64,000 nt of DNA from Aeromicrobium tamlense (GTDB taxonomy: Bacteria; Actinomycetota; Actinomycetes; Propionibacteriales; Nocardioidaceae), in assembly GCF_013408555.1 (NCBI RefSeq), contig NZ_JACBZN010000001.1, positions 558,001-622,000 of the forward strand, in the 5' to 3' direction. Each line of letters starts with the position of its first letter. Positions within the stretch are counted from its first letter, which is position 1. Below are positions 63,908 through 64,000 of the stretch, piece after piece. The position numbers and the translations under genes were made by a program. The notes beneath the pieces were generated by a model, which saw nothing but the letters and a program-made list of their open reading frames with translations, searched no databases and had not been told where the DNA came from.

Positions 63908-64000
63908 ATGGCGATCCCCACGTTCGTTGACCAGGTGACCCTGCACGTCTCGGGCGGCAACGGTGGGCACGGCGTCGCGTCGGTCCACCGTGAGAAGTTC
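63908..64000 (+). CDS. obg: GTPase Obg (5' end only)
   Basis: 31 residues are visible: [19 protein letters not shown] then [12 protein letters not shown], the start of the glycine-rich Obg fold. Obg is a ribosome-associated GTPase for large-subunit assembly and stress. Position after rpmA is conserved. It runs off the right edge. GGAGACACCC precedes the ATG. Confidence 0.93.
   Translation, partial: MAIPTFVDQVTLHVSGGNGGHGVASVHREKF

Overview
The window is a gene-dense, very GC-rich stretch of an actinobacterial chromosome. The organism looks like a member of the Nocardioidaceae, perhaps near Aeromicrobium or Nocardioides. That is inferred from the block ahcY-mtrA-mtrB-lpqB-comF-hpf-secA, the rne-rplU-rpmA-obg block, a Mycobacterium-like narGHJI, GTG starts and many apparent leaderless promoters. 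I see no rRNA, CRISPR array, transposase or integrase. Three tRNA genes are present: Lys-CTT, His-GTG and Arg-TCT.

Layout. 1-1874: two CoA-ester lyases (HpcH/HpaI, malyl-CoA lyase type) on the minus strand, the first cut by the window edge. 2038-4313: a minus-strand molybdenum-cofactor operon (mobA, DUF6457, moeA, then an ArsC-like gene). It diverges from 4380-12331, the respiratory nitrate reductase operon narGHJI plus the transporter narK, whose genes overlap stop to start. MobA and MoeA supply the cofactor that NarG needs. 12338-18068: a DASS-type transporter, DUF503, a TetR/thioesterase divergent pair with a perfect operator, nhaA, a MarR/membrane-protein pair, a small HTH protein and acylphosphatase. 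18110-21588: tRNA-Lys, a dienelactone hydrolase-like protein, a carotenoid-desaturase-like oxidoreductase, and a DUF559/AbiEi-type gene bracketed by two copies of a 40-bp palindrome, the most unusual item seen. 21624-26503: glycerol catabolism (glpK, HSL-type esterase, glpD) with a nucleosidase. 26507-29637: DUF1801, tRNA-His, orn, two tandem membrane-anchored DsbA-like proteins, an amphi-Trp protein and tRNA-Arg.

29694-42297 is the conserved core: PrsW protease, ahcY, the MtrAB-LpqB cell-envelope signalling system, comF, long-form hpf, an orphan NarL-type regulator, a YcaQ-like DNA glycosylase and secA. 42334-47551 holds an Rv3235-like protein, a LysM protein, an HspR-like regulator divergent from hsp20, several small unknowns, and an orphan SAF-domain/CpaE-like pair. 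47688-53379 holds a wax-ester synthase/DGAT homologue, a DJ-1/PfpI protein, and an envelope-stress module (OmpR regulator, sensor kinase, PspA, DUF2505). 53534-64000 holds a secreted CHAP protein with Ig-like repeats, a B12-binding radical SAM protein and its DUF2344 partner split by a three-gene block, RNase E/G, ribosomal proteins L21 and L27, and the start of obg.

No gene-free stretch exceeds 300 bases. Intergenic regions hold several long palindromes of unrelated sequence (1973, 20541, 21549, 44228, 57696). At about 20 genes a TANNNT-like hexamer ends 6-8 nt before the start codon, which suggests leaderless transcription. All functional calls come from reading motifs and recalling families; no database search was run.
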